A stretch of 64,000 nucleotides of DNA from Burhinus oedicnemus (taxonomy: Eukaryota; Chordata; Aves; Charadriiformes; Burhinidae), in contig VFFE01009205.1 of assembly GCA_008921705.1 (NCBI GenBank), positions 553,025-617,024 of the forward strand. Direction: 5' to 3'. Numbering within the stretch: the first letter of the stretch is position 1; each line of letters opens with the position of its first letter. The notes below the pieces were generated by a model. That model saw only the letters and a list, made by a program, of their open reading frames with translations, did no database searches and was not told the origin of the DNA. Of this stretch, positions 61,125-64,000 are shown in pieces. The translations under genes were made by a program, and so were the position numbers.

Positions 61125-61218
61125 TTAAAGCAATCAGAAATCAGCTTAGCGTACAGACTTACTAGACCAAAATAAGGCCCAAGAGACTGTATGCTAAGCT
61201 GATTTCTGATTGCTTTAA
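61125..61218 (+). other. Long near-perfect hairpin, possible pre-miRNA or MITE remnant
   Basis: Left arm 61125-61156 starts TTAAAGCAATCAG. Right arm 61187-61218 ends CTGATTGCTTTAA. They are reverse complements over 32 positions with one difference (61151 against 61192), which pairs as G-U in a plus-strand transcript. The loop is 30 nt (61157-61186). A T7 run follows at 61219-61225. The whole is 94 nt, within the range of animal pre-miRNAs. Alternatives are an inversion made by template switching, or a small inverted-repeat transposon. No mature sequence is recognised. Confidence 0.75.
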
Positions 61219-61470
61219 TTTTTTTAAACTTTTATCAAAGATTAATGGTCAATTATCTGGCAATCTGATTTTCTGGTACAGATTCCATTTGCATAATTTC
61301 ATAGACACTTAAAATATGACCAGACTCTAATCAGTATGAAATGGGTTGAGGCTTGTCTTGGTGTGGCTGATCAAAATCAGCCACAATCCCTGTAAATATG
61401 TACTATTGCTGCAGTAAGGAGGGTGATTTTAATAGGCTGTTGTCTGAGCAGTAAACAATTGGTTTAGATC

Positions 61471-61483
61471 TTTTTTTTTTTTT
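61471..61483 (+). repeat. Poly-T run, 13 nt
   Basis: T13 followed by CTCTGCATGG. No exon follows. Confidence 0.8.
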
Positions 61484-61749
61484 CTCTGCATGGCTAAATA
61501 TGACTCCAGGGCTAATAGGCAAAAGTATGCAGTCAAAATTTGCTTTCCTTCAGGTTTTTCATTATGTGCTTGAGCACCACTGTTTCCACAGATATTCTTG
61601 TCGTTTATTTGCTTTTGCTACAATACTTGGAAAAATGTCCATCAAACTGCATGCACAGGTTAAAGTAGAAAGTACTCTGCAATATTTGCCCTCTACAGTA
61701 ATGTTTACTTAACTCCTGTGAGTGTGGAGTGCCGCTCTTTTGTAATATG

Positions 61750-61767
61750 CATGCAGGTCCCTGCATG
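61750..61767. other. 18-bp near-palindrome
   Basis: CATGCAGG and CCTGCATG with a 2-bp centre. Could be a dimeric protein-binding site or chance. Confidence 0.4.
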
Positions 61768-63284
61768 AGAGGCAAGAAAAAAAGGCAAAAACCAAGAAAG
61801 TCCTAAAAAGTATATACCCTGGGATTAAGGAAATTTGATTTCCCGAAGAGGGCTGATAATGCTGCTTTACAGATATTTCAAGGTAAGGAAGGACAGTCAG
61901 ATTCTCTGCTTCTGCTCCCTATGTACATCATGGGCCAGATGATGCTCTGGCAGCTGGACGGAACTGCTGGAATACGTCCTTCAGAAAGACAAAAGTCTTG
62001 ATTTAGAGATGTCAAGAAATGGAGAATTTACCATCTCCTTTGTTCATCGGATCTAGTGCTTAATTACTCTCTGTTTGAATGTGTTCCTTATTGTTCATAT
62101 TTTCCTGCTTTACCTCCAGCCTGTCAAGATTTTCTCTGGTACCTGGCTGTGGTGCACTGTGCTACCTCTGTCTCCTTTTTGGTTTAGCTAAACTGATCCA
62201 GCCCTTCAAGCAGCCACGAGTGTGGTACTCAGCACCATGCGATGCATCTGTGCTGGCTTTAATCCAGTCCACTTAGTAACAAAACGATGGAGACTGCAAA
62301 AGGACGACTACAGGATGAAGCCAGCCACGTGGTCGGAGGGTTTACGTAGTTAATGCTGAACCCTTCTGCAGCTGTGACATCTCTCTTGGTGATACCAAGC
62401 CAAACTAGACAAAATCTTACCTCCTTGCTGCAGTGCAGACTGAAGTGAGCCATATTCTCTAGCTCGTTTTTGCTCAGGCTGTGGGGAGAGAGTGGGTGTT
62501 TGTGCTCTTTAATCTTTTAAGATTTTTTCCAAAATAGGTGCTTGGCATTCTGCTGGTGTCCTAGTTGTGGTGCTCTGCTCTTGGCTGGCTGTGGTTTCTC
62601 ACTTGGAGATTTATTAGGAGGGATTTTAGGCTGGAGAGACTGAGAGCCGGTGGGTTGCTGGTTGTTTAGTTGCCAGGACAATCTGCTGCCATGGAGGAGA
62701 CCAGCTCCTGGTCTCGGTGCATTGGGACAGACTGTCTCACTGGCAGGTGTTCCTGGAGATATCTCTGAGCCCATGGCAGGGCTGGTCCACCAGGGATATG
62801 CAGTTTGTGAGTGTTCAGGTGTGTGTCAGATTGCCTGCGATGAGGGGGAAACATGTTCCACATCAGCCAGTGGTTTGTGGGGTTTTGGGGTTTTCTTAAA
62901 GGCAAAAAAAAAGTGGGGGTGAGCAAGGGTCCACTGGTTTCATTCCCCTTGGTATATCAGTGCCTGACATGGTTAGGTATAATCAAAAAGAACCAAACAA
63001 ATTGGTGGAGAATGTTAAAATAATAAATCTGGTCATCCTGCCAGCCAAAGGCATCAGTGAGACAACTTCTGCTTGTGTACAGTGAGCTGGCCTGAGGGGA
63101 ATGCTCATGGCTTCTAAATCTGTTTCACCTCATTGCAAACTTTCCAAGGATGGAAGTGAGAAACAGCCAAAACGTCTGTACTAGCCCAGTCCCTTCCATT
63201 CTGGTTTATCCATAAGTACTAATTTTTTATAAATCTGGAAGTAAATGCGGGTTTTTTTCCTCCTGTCTTCTGCTGTTTTTACAG

Positions 63285-63431
63285 GTCACAATGCTCATTA
63301 CTCATCTGTCCCATAAGTATGTGTTGCACGTATACAGAGAAATGGGTCAGGAGAAAGCTAATGTCATGGCAAGACATGCACAAACTTTGGGGTTTGTTTT
63401 CTTTGGTGTTTTTTTTCAAATTCTGGTTTGA
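63285..63431 (+). other. Possible exon segment after the strongest acceptor in the window
   Basis: The tract from about 63251 to 63284 (ttcctcctgtcttctgc, then tgtttttacag) is an excellent acceptor. A phase-0 frame then stays open for 48 codons (VTMLITHLSHKYVLHVYRE...) to TGA at 63429-63431, compatible with the exon at 53353-53482. No good internal donor is visible, and the end of the frame is T-rich (FVFFGVFF), typical of non-coding sequence. Confidence 0.17.
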
Positions 63432-64000
63432 TTTGTAAACCAGGTGAGCTTCTGAACACAAGAAGTGCGGGGCTGGCAGAGCACACCTTTCCAGGGTCCA
63501 CAAGTCCCACTCCAGCAGTCGGCAAAGAAAAACAATAAACTTGCTCCAAATGCTCGTATAAAACAAAAAGAGGATTCCTAGATGAGAGGGCTCTAATTGA
63601 AAGAAACAGTAAAAGAGTAGATTTCTGGTTATCAAAAAATGTAAGAGTCTGTGTGTGTAAAACTCCATTCACTTCTTTCCACCAGGGACCCCCTTGCAGA
63701 GCTTTCTCCTCCTGGTTGTGTTCATTTCTTTTGTTGTTTTGCAGCATCTCTTTTGGGGTAGGTTTTTTTGTGCAGCACTATTTCTTTGTACTACCAATGT
63801 TTCCTCCCAAAACGTAAACAAAAGGAAGAGAAATGCCTTATGGGGAAAAAATCCTATGAATTATAAAGACACATATAATTTCTTTTAAGACTTTGGAACT
63901 GTCTGATAAAATTAAACGGAAGTGTATATATATAAAAAACGCTACTGTGGAGTGCACAGAACAGGAAAATATGGATCTTGAAGATTAATAGAAATTAATC

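Larger units (their letters stand above)
53483..64000. other. Non-coding block, probably the next intron
   Basis: No firmly supported exon; three phase-compatible weak candidates are listed separately. It contains (ATT)n at 53878-53912, a T14 run at 55278-55291, a conserved-like block (56390-57080), a GATG/GACA microsatellite (60733-60773), a repeat fragment (61051), the long hairpin (61125-61218), a T13 run (61471-61483) and a small near-palindrome (61750-61767). Confidence 0.4.

Noticed and set aside
1..64000. CR1 LINE, endogenous retrovirus or CRISPR array
   Set aside because: Looked for CR1 3' ends (ATTCTATGAT repeats), LTR and reverse-transcriptase motifs, and spaced direct repeats. None was found by eye; a library search could still find decayed copies.

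Overview
The window reads as vertebrate nuclear DNA, most likely from a bird or another sauropsid. It is AT-rich, with almost no long open frames, and signals typical of introns: acceptors, donors, long pyrimidine tracts, short microsatellites. No mammalian SINEs or LINEs and no intact transposon are visible. Degraded copies of short palindromic interspersed repeats resemble ones I associate with turtles, crocodilians and birds. No bacterial, viral, plasmid or CRISPR signature is present. The species assignment is inference.

Two segments look like coding exons of one plus-strand gene. The first is 398-493 (96 bp, symmetric phase 2) and the second is 53353-53482 (130 bp, phase 2 in, phase 0 out). 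Each has a good acceptor and a donor, and the phases match, so the simplest model joins them across an intron of about 52.9 kb. I do not recognise the protein. The joined peptide is a short basic, probably helical stretch, then a Ser/Tyr/Pro segment, then an acidic Ser/Glu cluster. It continues beyond both ends of the window. Three weaker downstream segments (54941-54962, 55755-55922, 63285-63431) have acceptors and keep a frame open in the right phase, but none is convincing.

The rest is non-coding. Blocks at about 1380-1880, 24420-24620, 30400-30560, 31760-31920, 32790-33010, 36300-36700, 46185-46910 and 56390-57080 have the texture of conserved non-coding elements: AT-rich, repeat-free, dense in homeodomain, octamer, SOX and TCF words. 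Conservation cannot be measured here. Small CpG-rich islets lie at 10541-10690, 17821-17945 and 46470-46588. G-quadruplex motifs lie at 1097-1121 and 40812-40852. A CTCF-like site at 23806-23824 sits 16 bp from a Z-DNA-prone repeat.

The most striking structure is a near-perfect hairpin at 61125-61218: 32-bp arms with one difference, a G-U wobble if transcribed from the plus strand, a 30-nt loop and a T7 run after the stem. A second hairpin with 14-bp perfect arms lies at 24989-25069. These two are the best candidates for undescribed elements.
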